Made by a program: the position numbers and the translations under genes. A stretch of DNA of 64,000 nucleotides from Holophagales bacterium. GTDB taxonomy: Bacteria; Acidobacteriota; Thermoanaerobaculia; UBA5066. Positions 1 through 9,083 of this stretch are shown piece by piece. The stretch is taken from the NCBI GenBank assembly GCA_016714815.1, contig JADKBZ010000003.1, positions 552,112 through 616,111 of the forward strand, read 5' to 3'. The notes under the pieces were generated by a model that ran no database searches, was not told the DNA's origin, and worked only from the letters and a program-made list of their open reading frames with translations. Every line of letters begins with the position of its first letter. Positions within the stretch are counted from its first letter, which is position 1.

Positions 1-1
1 C

Positions 2-943
<942 letters not shown>

Positions 944-945
944 AC

Positions 946-1730
<785 letters not shown>

Positions 1731-1734
<4 letters not shown>

Positions 1735-3032
1735 GCGCGACGGCGAGCCCGCTCTTCGTCCAGAACCTCCGCCACGAGGGCCTCGAGGCGCTCGGCAGGC
1801 TCGGGCTCCCCCGCCCCTCCGACGAGGAGTGGCGCTACACGAGCGTCGCAACGCTGGAAAAGCGTCTGCCGGAATTCGTCCCGGCCGTCGCGAGGTCCGG
1901 CGCCAGGCCGGCCGCTTCCGAGGAGGCGCGCGCCGCGGTCGCCTCCCTCGGGCCGATCGGCGTCGCCGGGCGCAGGCTCCACCAGCTCGTCTTCGTGAAC
2001 GGCCGGCTGGACTCGGGGCTCTCGCGGTTCGACGGCCTGCCGTCGGGCGTCCGCTTCGAGGCCCTCTCCCGGCTCTTCGGCGAGCCGCCCGGGCTCCTCG
2101 CGAAGCGACTCGGCCTCCTCGGCGGTCACCGGAGCCACCCGTTCGTCGCGATGAATGCGGCACATCTCCTCGACGGCGTCTTCCTCCATGTTCCCGACGG
2201 GGTCGTCCTCGCCGAGCCACTCCTCGTCGTCCACGTGGCGGACGGCTCGGCCGGACCCGTCGCCTCGCATCCGCGCGTCGTCCTTTCGCTCGGCGAGAAC
2301 GCGCAGGCGACAGTCGTCGAGGCGTACTGCGGCACCGGCGAGGCGTTCGTGAACCCGGTGACGGAGATCGTCCTCGGCGCGCACGCCCACCTCGACCACT
2401 CGACGCTCCAGGAGGAATCGCCCGAGGCGTTCCACGTCGGGACGACCGAGGCGCACCTCGGCCCCGGCGCGCAGCTCTTCAGCCACGTCCTCTCGGTCGG
2501 AGGCCGGATCGCGAGGAACGAGCTGACGGTCCGGCTCCACGGCGACGGCGCGGGGGCGACCCTCGACGGCCTCTTCCTGGCCCGCGGCGAGCAGCAGGTC
2601 GACAACCACACGCTCGTCGACCACGCCCGCCCGCACTGCGGGAGCCAGCAGTACTACAAGGGCATTCTCGACGGGAGCGCACGCGGCGCCTTCGACGGCA
2701 AGGTCATCGTCCGCCCCGCGGGCGCCTTCACCGACGCCCACCAGAAGAACCGCAACCTCCTCCTCTCCGACACGGCCCGCATCGACGCCAAGCCGCAGCT
2801 GGAGATCTACAACAACGACGTCAAGTGCACGCACGGCTCGGCGACGGGCCGGCTCGACGCGGACGCCCTCTTCTACCTCCGCTCGCGCGCCCTCTCCGAG
2901 GGCCAGGCCCGCAGCGTCCTGACCCTCGCCTTCGCGAGCGAGATCGTCGACCGCATCCCCGTCGAGCCGCTCAGGGCCCACCTGACCGAGCGCGTCCTCG
3001 GCTGGCTCGCCGGCAGCCCGGAGGCCTCATGA
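1731..3032 (+). CDS. sufD: SufD, Fe-S assembly protein
   Basis: SufD is the beta-helical partner of SufB in the SufBC2D scaffold and is needed for iron entry and cluster formation. The 433-residue product has the SufB/SufD core in its C-terminal half. The conserved DVKCTHGSATGRLD segment lies at about residues 363-376, with the key His at about 368. The N-terminal half is the variable helical region. The start is a TTG that overlaps the sufC stop as TTGA. No ATG or GTG nearby fits the frame, so this rare start seems genuine and probably gives translational coupling. The 3' end overlaps sufS as ATGA. Confidence 0.95.
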
Positions 3033-4276
3033 GCACGACCGTCACGTCGGCCGCCGGCCTCGACGTCGCCGCCGTACGCCGCGACTTCCCGCTCCTGTCC
3101 CGCACGGCCCACGGCCACCCCCTCGTCTACCTCGACAGCGCGAACACGACGCAGAAGCCCGAGGCCGTGATCCGCGCCTCCGACCGCTTCTACCGCGAGC
3201 AGAACGCGAACATCCACCGCTCCACCTACCGCCTCTCCGAGGAGGCGACGGCGGCCTACGAAGGCGCCCGCGAAACCGTGCGCCGGTTCGTGAACGCCCG
3301 CTCGACGCGCGAGATCGTCTTCACGCGCGGAACGACCGAGTCGATCAACCTCCTCGCAACGAGCTTCGGCCAGGCGTTCGTGAAGGCGGGCGACGAGATC
3401 CTCATCACCGGGATGGAGCACCACTCCAACATCGTTCCGTGGCAGCTCCTCTGCGAGCGGACCGGCGCCAGGCTCCGCGTCATCCCGATCGACGACCGGG
3501 GCGACCTCGTCATGGACGACCTCGGCCGCCTCCTGACGGAGAAGACGAAGCTCGTCGGCGTCGTCCACGTCTCCAACGCCCTCGGCACCATCAACCCGGT
3601 GAAGGCCCTCATCGGCTACGCCCACGCCAAGGGCGTCCCGGTCCTCGTCGACGGGGCGCAGTCGATCCCGCACCTCGGCGTCGACGTCCAGGCGCTCGAC
3701 TGCGACTTCCTCGCCTTCTCGGGGCACAAGGTCTACGGCCCGACCGGAATCGGCGTCCTCTACGGCAAGGAGTCGTGGCTCTCGAAGATGCCCCCGTACC
3801 AGGGGGGCGGCGACATGATCGCCTCCGTCTCGTTCGAGAAGACGACGTACGCCGAGCTCCCGGCGAAGTTCGAGGCGGGGACGGGTAACCTTGCAGGCGC
3901 CGTCGCACTCGGCGCGGCCCTCGACTACGTGACGGGCCTCGGCCTGCCGCGGATCGCCGCGCACGAGGCGGACCTCCTCTTCTACGCCACCGCGCGCCTC
4001 TCCGAGATCCCGGGCCTCAGAATCATCGGCCGAGCCCGCGAGAAGGCGAGCGTCGTGTCGTTCGTCCTCGGAGATATTCACCCGCACGACGTCGGGACGA
4101 TCCTCGATCAGGAAGGGATCTGCATCCGGACGGGCCACCACTGCGCGCAGCCGGTCATGACCCGCTACGACCTCCCCGCCACGGCCCGCGCCTCCTTCGG
4201 CCTCTACAACACGCGCGAGGAGGTCGACGCGCTCGCGGCCGGCCTCCGGAAGGTCCTCGAGGTTTTCGGCGCATGA
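3029..4276 (+). CDS. sufS: SufS-type cysteine desulfurase
   Basis: SufS is a pyridoxal-phosphate group II cysteine desulfurase that takes sulfur from L-cysteine as a persulfide and passes it to SufU or SufE. The 415-residue protein has the PLP lysine in SGHKVYGPTG (Lys at about 234) and the persulfide cysteine in RTGHHCAQP (Cys at about 372), which is characteristic of SufS/CsdA. The N-terminal segment VYLDSANTTQKP is the usual class V aminotransferase start. The ATG overlaps the sufD stop, and the 3' end overlaps sufU as ATGA. A decayed copy of an internal piece (about 3487-3580) is found at about 7228-7310. Confidence 0.97.
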   Translation: MSTTVTSAAGLDVAAVRRDFPLLSRTAHGHPLVYLDSANTTQKPEAVIRASDRFYREQNANIHRSTYRLSEEATAAYEGARETVRRFVNARSTREIVFTRGTTESINLLATSFGQAFVKAGDEILITGMEHHSNIVPWQLLCERTGARLRVIPIDDRGDLVMDDLGRLLTEKTKLVGVVHVSNALGTINPVKALIGYAHAKGVPVLVDGAQSIPHLGVDVQALDCDFLAFSGHKVYGPTGIGVLYGKESWLSKMPPYQGGGDMIASVSFEKTTYAELPAKFEAGTGNLAGAVALGAALDYVTGLGLPRIAAHEADLLFYATARLSEIPGLRIIGRAREKASVVSFVLGDIHPHDVGTILDQEGICIRTGHHCAQPVMTRYDLPATARASFGLYNTREEVDALAAGLRKVLEVFGA

Positions 4277-4725
4277 CGGCTCTCACGGACCTCTACCAGG
4301 AGGTCATCCTCGACCACAACAAGTCGCCCCGGAACTTCCGGGCGCTCGAAGGGGCGACCCACTCCGGCATCGGCCACAACCCCCTCTGCGGCGACCAGCT
4401 GACGCTCTACGTCGTCGTCGACGGCGGCGTCATCCGCGAGATCGGCTTCCAGGGGAAGGGGTGCGCCATTTCGAAGGCGTCAGCCTCGCTCATGACCGAA
4501 GCCGTCAAGGGAAAGACCACGGAAGAGGCCGAGGCGCTCTTCACCCGCTTCCACGACCTCCTCACCGGACCGTCCGACGTGAAGACCGACGCGAAGGGCT
4601 TCGGCAAGCTCGCCGTCTTCTCCGGAGTCCGCGAATTCCCCGTCCGCGTCAAGTGCGCGACGCTCGCCTGGCACACGCTCCACTCGGCCCTCGCCGGGGG
4701 CGGCGCCTCGGCCTCCACGGAGTAA
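4273..4725 (+). CDS. sufU: SufU, zinc-dependent sulfur-transfer protein
   Basis: SufU accepts persulfide sulfur from SufS through a zinc-ligand swap and passes it to SufBCD. The 150-residue protein has the three conserved cysteines (Cys39 in LCGD, Cys64 in GKGCAIS, Cys128 in VKCATLAW) and the Asp next to the first. The spacing between the second and third cysteines includes the roughly 20-residue insertion that separates SufU from IscU. No sufE is seen, consistent with a SufS-SufU pair. It is tightly coupled to sufS by ATGA and is followed 4 nt later by the SufT-type gene. A degenerate stretch resembling its 3' half occurs at about 6067-6117. Confidence 0.95.
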   Translation: MTALTDLYQEVILDHNKSPRNFRALEGATHSGIGHNPLCGDQLTLYVVVDGGVIREIGFQGKGCAISKASASLMTEAVKGKTTEEAEALFTRFHDLLTGPSDVKTDAKGFGKLAVFSGVREFPVRVKCATLAWHTLHSALAGGGASASTE

Positions 4726-4729
4726 CGCC

Positions 4730-5071
4730 ATGTCCGCCGCGATGCCCGAACCGACGCCCGCCGCTCCCTCCGACGACCTCGAGCAGAAGGTCGTCGGGGC
4801 GCTCAAGAAGATCTACGACCCCGAGATCCCGGTCAACATCCACGACCTCGGCCTCATCTATTCGGTCAACGTCGCCGATGGCGGCGCGGTGCAGGTGACG
4901 ATGACGCTCACCGCCCCCGCCTGCCCCGTCGCCGGGACCCTCCCCGGCGAGGTGGAACGGGCGGTACGGTCGGTCGACGGCGTCTCCGAGGCGAAGGTCG
5001 AGCTCGTCTGGGACCCGCCCTGGAACCCCGGGATGATGTCCAAGATGGCCCGGGTGATGCTGGGGATGTGA
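4730..5071 (+). CDS. sufT: SufT/MIP18 (DUF59) family Fe-S assembly protein
   Basis: This 113-residue protein belongs to the MIP18/DUF59 family, whose members (SufT, PaaD, Cia2-type) help mature Fe-S proteins. Visible family features are the early KKIYDPEIPVNIHDLGLIY segment, the TLTAPACPVAGTLP segment with the conserved Cys, and the closing VELVWDPPWNPGMMSKMAR. The N-terminal 15 or so residues are Pro/Ala-rich and variable. It follows sufU by 4 nt, so it belongs to the suf operon. Its stop overlaps the GTG of the next gene. A role in cluster insertion is inferred from family and context. Confidence 0.9.
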   Translation: MSAAMPEPTPAAPSDDLEQKVVGALKKIYDPEIPVNIHDLGLIYSVNVADGGAVQVTMTLTAPACPVAGTLPGEVERAVRSVDGVSEAKVELVWDPPWNPGMMSKMARVMLGM

Positions 5072-5322
5072 CCGTGGCCCTCGCCGACGGCCTCCGCGAG
5101 TACCTGGCGCGCGACTGGGCGGCGGTGAGGGAGTCGAAAGAGGCCGCGCTCGCCGAGCGGCTCGACCGGCTCGGCCCCGCCGAGAGCCTGCGGATGGCCG
5201 ACGAGCTTCGCCACTTCGCGCGTTCCGTCGGCTCCGACCCCGCCGCGGCCGACCTCAGGGCCGCCGACCTCGAGGCCCACCGGCGCCTCAGCTCGCTTCT
5301 GCGCCGTGCCTCTCACGTCTGA
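5068..5322 (+). CDS. small hypothetical protein at the end of the suf operon
   Basis: This is an 84-residue, probably all-helical, charged soluble protein with no signal peptide or cysteines. I do not recognise the family. The GTG start overlaps the SufT-type stop (GTGA), and the 3' end overlaps the next gene by 17 nt, so it appears co-translated with both. Its partner encodes a nucleotidyltransferase-fold protein. In toxin-antitoxin loci of the MNT type a small helical protein often accompanies such an enzyme. That role is only a suggestion here, since no HEPN motif (Rx4-6H) is obvious. Confidence 0.7.
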   Translation: MTVALADGLREYLARDWAAVRESKEAALAERLDRLGPAESLRMADELRHFARSVGSDPAAADLRAADLEAHRRLSSLLRRASHV

Positions 5323-5923
5323 CGCCGCCCGGCTCCTCGCGCTCGTCCGCGAGGTCTTCCGGCTGCGAGGCGATCGCTGGTTCCTCTTCGGCGCCCAGGC
5401 CGTCGTCGCCCACGGTTTTCCCCGGACGACCGGCGACGTCGACGTGACGGTCGTCCCCGCAGACGGAAACCCGCGCGCCCTCGCGACCGCCCTCGTCTCC
5501 GCCGGGCTGACCCTGCGGGTCTCCGATCTCGACGACTTCGTCGATCGGACCGCCGTCCTCCCCTTCCTGCACGAAGCGACCGGCCTCGGCCTCGACGTCG
5601 TCCTCGGCGCCTCCGGCCTCGAGAACGACTGCATCGACCGCGCGGTTGCCGTCGACATCGGGGACGGCACCGTTCCGGTGATCCGTGTCGAGGACCTGGT
5701 CGTCCTCAAGGTCCTCTCCGGCCGCCCGAAGGACGTCGAGGACGTGAGGTCGATCCTGCGCCGGCGGCGTCTCACGCTCGATCTCGCCCACGTCCGCTCG
5801 CTCCTCGCCGAACTGGAAGAGGCCCTCGGGCAGAGCGACCTCGTGCCCGAGCTCGAAGGGCTGCTCGCCGAGGAAGAGCGGTCGCGAGGCGTTCGCGGCC
5901 GGACGACTCCCCGCCGGACGTAG
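5306..5923 (+). CDS. nucleotidyltransferase-fold protein (AbiEii/MNT-like)
   Basis: The 205-residue product has the core of the DNA polymerase beta-type nucleotidyltransferase fold as seen in AbiEii- and DUF6036-like proteins. It shows FLFGAQAVVAHGFPRTTGDVDVTV with the G-(A/S) turn followed by a D-x-D pair at about residues 44-46, then a later Asp in GLDVVLGAS, and VIRVEDLVVLKVLSGRPKDVED, a signature of these enzymes. It would transfer a nucleoside monophosphate to an unknown target. The GTG start lies inside the preceding 84-aa gene (17-nt overlap). It could be the toxin or antitoxin half of a pair, or a stand-alone enzyme. Cysteines are almost absent. Confidence 0.8.
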   Translation: MPLTSDAARLLALVREVFRLRGDRWFLFGAQAVVAHGFPRTTGDVDVTVVPADGNPRALATALVSAGLTLRVSDLDDFVDRTAVLPFLHEATGLGLDVVLGASGLENDCIDRAVAVDIGDGTVPVIRVEDLVVLKVLSGRPKDVEDVRSILRRRRLTLDLAHVRSLLAELEEALGQSDLVPELEGLLAEEERSRGVRGRTTPRRT

Positions 5924-6066
5924 CGGTCCTTCAGCAACGGACGGGAGACGGCCTCGCCAGCATCGGAGCCATGGTGATGGTTTCGCAAGGAAGAAGGGCC
6001 GAAGAAGCCGGGCCCCGCAAGGGGTCGGGAACGAATCCGGCGAACCTGGTGAGGAGTCCCCAAAGC

Positions 6067-6168
6067 GCCTCGTCCACGACCTCCTGACCGGACCACGCGA
6101 CGTGAAGATCGACGCCGACGGCGGCGCGGTCCAGGATGGCCCTGGTGATGATGGGGATGTAGACCGGG
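6067..6168 (+). pseudogene. relic of sufU and sufT sequence
   Basis: This non-coding stretch resembles a mosaic of the genes just upstream. About 6073-6117 matches the sufU segment near 4550-4600 (both contain tccacgacctcct and cgacgtgaaga). About 6114-6131 matches the sufT segment near 4875 (ggcggcgcggt). About 6132-6168 matches the sufT 3' end near 5038-5075 (ccaggatggccctggtgatg against ccaagatggcccgggtgatg, then ggggatgt). It lacks an open frame across the matches and is best read as a decayed partial duplication. Confidence 0.65.
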
Positions 6169-6213
6169 CACCCGCCGACGTCCGCGTTTACGCTTTCGTC
6201 ACAGCCACCGGAA

Positions 6214-7212
6214 TTGTCGACTGGACTGCCAGTGGTCGTACGCGGAGCGGAGGCCCAACCAAGGACGAGATCCATCACCGAGCGGCCCGCCTGGCGGAGC
6301 TTCCGTTCCTCCCTTGGGTTCGCGGCCGCGCTCCTCGTATCCCCGTCCCCAACCGCGACCGCGCCCACGACCGCGGTGACGATCCACGAGTTCCCGATCC
6401 CGACGGCCGGTTCTTTGCCCTATGGGCTCACCTCGGGACCAGACGGCGCAATCTGGTTCACCGAGTGGGCGAGCAACAAGGTCGGCCGGATCACGACCGC
6501 CGGTGTCGTCACCGAGTTCACGATCCCGGCGACGAGCCACGGTCTCCACGTCATCGTCTCCGGGCCCGACGGCAACCTCTGGTTCACGGAACTCGACGGC
6601 AACAGGATCGGCCGGATGACTCCTGGAGGAGACCTCACGGAGTTCCCGCTCCCGGAGGCGGGCAGCGCGCCCTACGCCATCGCTGCGGGACCCGACGGCA
6701 ACCTCTGGTTCACGGAGTACGTCGCCAACAGGATCGGCCAGCTCATCGTTCCGTGGACCGCGTACTTCACGATTCCTCCGTGTCGTCTCTTCGACACGCG
6801 AAACAGCGAGGGGCCGGACGCGGCGTCGCCGATCCTCGCGGCCGGGGAGTCCCGGCCCCTGGCGCTCGACGGGAGATGCGGCGTCCCCACGTCGGCACGC
6901 GCCGTGTCGATCAACGTGACGGTGACGCAGCCCGGCGCGCCCGGGAACTTCGTTCTTTTCCGTGGGGACCTCGCCCCGGTCCCGAACACCAGCAACCTCA
7001 ACTTCCCGGCCGGAAGCACCCGGGCGAACAACGGAATCCTGGGGTTGGACCTTCACGGGGGCCAGACGATCAAGGTCGTGAACTACTCGGCCGGCCCGGC
7101 TCATTTCATCCTCGACGTGTCCGGGCATTTCGAGTCGTCACCCCGGAGATCCTGGATCTGGACCAAAGCCCGCCGACGGACCTGCAGAGGGTCCCTCGAT
7201 ACCTCCCGCTGA
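6214..7212 (+). CDS. secreted Vgb-like beta-propeller protein with a C-terminal PCRxxDTR module
   Basis: The protein has a hydrophobic signal-like segment at about residues 33-44 (SLGFAAALLV). This is followed by three copies of a propeller repeat with the core GPDGxxWFTE, typical of virginiamycin B lyase-like and NHL-type propellers. Three blades are too few for a full propeller, so it is truncated or oligomeric, and lyase activity cannot be claimed. After the repeats comes a separate module starting IPPCRLFDTR and ending HFILDVSGHFE, shared with the M14 protein and the four paralogs at 50664-57819. About 25 basic residues follow the module with no counterpart elsewhere, suggesting loss of the original stop. 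The TTG start is uncertain; a GTG at 6232 is an alternative. Relics of suf genes flank it on both sides. Confidence 0.72.
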   Translation: MSTGLPVVVRGAEAQPRTRSITERPAWRSFRSSLGFAAALLVSPSPTATAPTTAVTIHEFPIPTAGSLPYGLTSGPDGAIWFTEWASNKVGRITTAGVVTEFTIPATSHGLHVIVSGPDGNLWFTELDGNRIGRMTPGGDLTEFPLPEAGSAPYAIAAGPDGNLWFTEYVANRIGQLIVPWTAYFTIPPCRLFDTRNSEGPDAASPILAAGESRPLALDGRCGVPTSARAVSINVTVTQPGAPGNFVLFRGDLAPVPNTSNLNFPAGSTRANNGILGLDLHGGQTIKVVNYSAGPAHFILDVSGHFESSPRRSWIWTKARRRTCRGSLDTSR

Positions 7213-7227
7213 ACGGGTCGACGGAAA

Positions 7228-7310
7228 CGATCGGGGCGACCTGGTCCTCGACGACCTCGGCCGCCTCTGACCGAGCGGACGAAGCTCGTCGCCGTCGTCC
7301 GCGTTTCTGA
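7228..7310 (+). pseudogene. relic of sufS sequence
   Basis: About 80 bp resemble an internal part of sufS near 3487-3580. Shared blocks include gacgacctcggccgcctc, then gacgaagctcgtc and gtcgtcc, in the same order and spacing, with scattered substitutions and small gaps that break the frame. It overlaps no recognisable gene. It lies just after the propeller gene and suggests an old rearrangement involving the suf locus. Confidence 0.6.
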
Positions 7311-7439
7311 AGACCGTCACGCGGCCCGGGAGATCGACGCCGGCGGCCCTTCCACGAGACGGTCGAAGACGCCGTTCGATCCCGGCCGACTTCCGCCGCA
7401 ACGGATCTTTCGCCCGAGCCCGATCCGGGGCCTCGCGCT

Positions 7440-8918
7440 TCAGCGCGCCACGCCGCTGAGGAGGAAGGGCGGCACCTGCACAACGGTCCCGGGATCCGGC
7501 AGACGGCGAGGATCCGCGAAGAACGCTCTCATGATCCGGGCCGCCTCCGGGTGCGTGAAAAGGGGCGCGTGGGACATGCCGGGTAGGGTCATCAGGTGAG
7601 CATTGGGCAGGTGAGCCAGGGTGGCACGGGCCCACTTCCCCGGCGTGTCGGGATCGAATTCACCGGAAACGATCAGAATCGGGACCGCGCTGGAGACAGG
7701 TTCGTTTTCCCTGGCGTCCGGGTGTCCCTGAGGCCACGCGTCGAGCGCTTCCATCGGCACTGCGGTCTGGACGAACCCCCGGAGCTCCTTCGGTAGTCCG
7801 GTCGGGTGGAGGATGCGGGAAGGCCTTTCGAACGGCAGTTCCTCGTTGCACCACACCGCGAGCCGCATCCCCCAGGCCGCACCCTGGGAGGAGCCGAGGT
7901 CCGCCTCGAGCATCGGGGCCAGGAGCTGAAAGTCGCCCCTGGTCGCCGCGTCCATGGCCAGGAGCGTCGGCCGAATGGTGCCGGCCTGCTCGAGCCCCGC
8001 GTAGACGGAGTTCATGAGGCCCGCAGCGCCGAGCCGGACGACGAGGGGAGAGCCGTCCCGTGGATTCCGGACCCGGACCTGCACTGGCTTCCGGTTCGCC
8101 GTCGCCAGCACTTTCAGGAATCGGACCTCGAGGTCCTTGCACGCGACCCGGAGGGATTCGTCCCTCTGACCCGCGGCGAGTACACGCCTCAGGACCTCCA
8201 GGATGTTGGCCGGAGCCTCTTCGTCCCAGTTGGATTCCGGCGTGAGCACCGAGTCCAGGATCGCGGATCGGATGCCTTCCGGGTGATCGCGCAGAACGGT
8301 CAGCATCAGCTTCGTGCTGTAGGAGACGCCGTAGAGATTCAGCGCGGGGATTCCCAGCAGGCGCCTCAGGTCCGCGATGTCCGCGGCGCTCTGCTCCGTC
8401 GTGTAGCCCGCGAGGTCCACGCCCTCGGCCTTGAACGCCGCCGCCGCCGAAGCGAGGGCCTTGCGGACCGTGGCGGAGACGGGCCTGCCGTCGAGCTGCG
8501 TCGCCCAGCCCGAGCGCAGGGCTTCGTCGATGCCGGGCGCCACGAGCGAGGGCTCCGCGTGATGGGTCCCGCGCTGCTCGAAGAGGATCAGGTCCCGATC
8601 GTCGAGCAGAGGCTGATTCGCACGGCGTCTCGCGCCCGAGAGCGAGCTTCCCCCGGGTCCCCCGGCGGTGAAGAGGATCGGATCCTCCGGAGCCGCAGGA
8701 TTGCGGCTCTTCTCGATGATGAACGGAAGGCGGATGCTCCGGGAGCCCTTCGCGTGCCGATTCTCGGGGACGACGAGGTAGCCAGTGCGCAGATCCGGCG
8801 CCTTCTCCACGACGGCGGCCGGCAGGTCGGCCCACTCGACGCGTGGCACGGGCAGCGCCGGCTGGGCGCCAGCGGGGAGTGACGCGGCCAGGAGCAGGAG
8901 CATGTTTCGGATCGCCAT
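7440..8918 (-). CDS. secreted alpha/beta-hydrolase, tripeptidyl aminopeptidase-like
   Basis: This 492-residue protein has a short signal peptide (MAIRNMLLLLAASLPAGAQ) and an alpha/beta-hydrolase fold. The nucleophile is in GVSYST (Ser at about 199). The acid is probably Asp in GEFDPDTP and the histidine is in GMSH near the C-terminus. The GGPGGSS segment at about residues 86-92 forms the oxyanion-hole loop seen in proline iminopeptidase and TAP-like peptidases. The C-terminal part resembles the TAP-like domain of Streptomyces tripeptidyl aminopeptidases. It is likely a periplasmic or secreted exopeptidase; substrate unknown. It is a single gene, convergent with the propeller gene and divergent from the sialidase-like gene. 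Confidence 0.85.
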   Translation of the reverse strand: MAIRNMLLLLAASLPAGAQPALPVPRVEWADLPAAVVEKAPDLRTGYLVVPENRHAKGSRSIRLPFIIEKSRNPAAPEDPILFTAGGPGGSSLSGARRRANQPLLDDRDLILFEQRGTHHAEPSLVAPGIDEALRSGWATQLDGRPVSATVRKALASAAAAFKAEGVDLAGYTTEQSAADIADLRRLLGIPALNLYGVSYSTKLMLTVLRDHPEGIRSAILDSVLTPESNWDEEAPANILEVLRRVLAAGQRDESLRVACKDLEVRFLKVLATANRKPVQVRVRNPRDGSPLVVRLGAAGLMNSVYAGLEQAGTIRPTLLAMDAATRGDFQLLAPMLEADLGSSQGAAWGMRLAVWCNEELPFERPSRILHPTGLPKELRGFVQTAVPMEALDAWPQGHPDARENEPVSSAVPILIVSGEFDPDTPGKWARATLAHLPNAHLMTLPGMSHAPLFTHPEAARIMRAFFADPRRLPDPGTVVQVPPFLLSGVAR

Positions 8919-9083
8919 GTGCGCTTCTCGAAGGGCCGCTCCTATCCTAGACCACGCCAGGCCGGCCCAGCCTCACCGCGCCACCCCGGGTGCGCCCGCC
9001 CGGGCAAACGAGACTCACCTCCGGCTTTCCACGAAGGGAAAGACGCGATAGGGTGCCCCTTCCGTTTAGCGGAGGAGGAAAGC

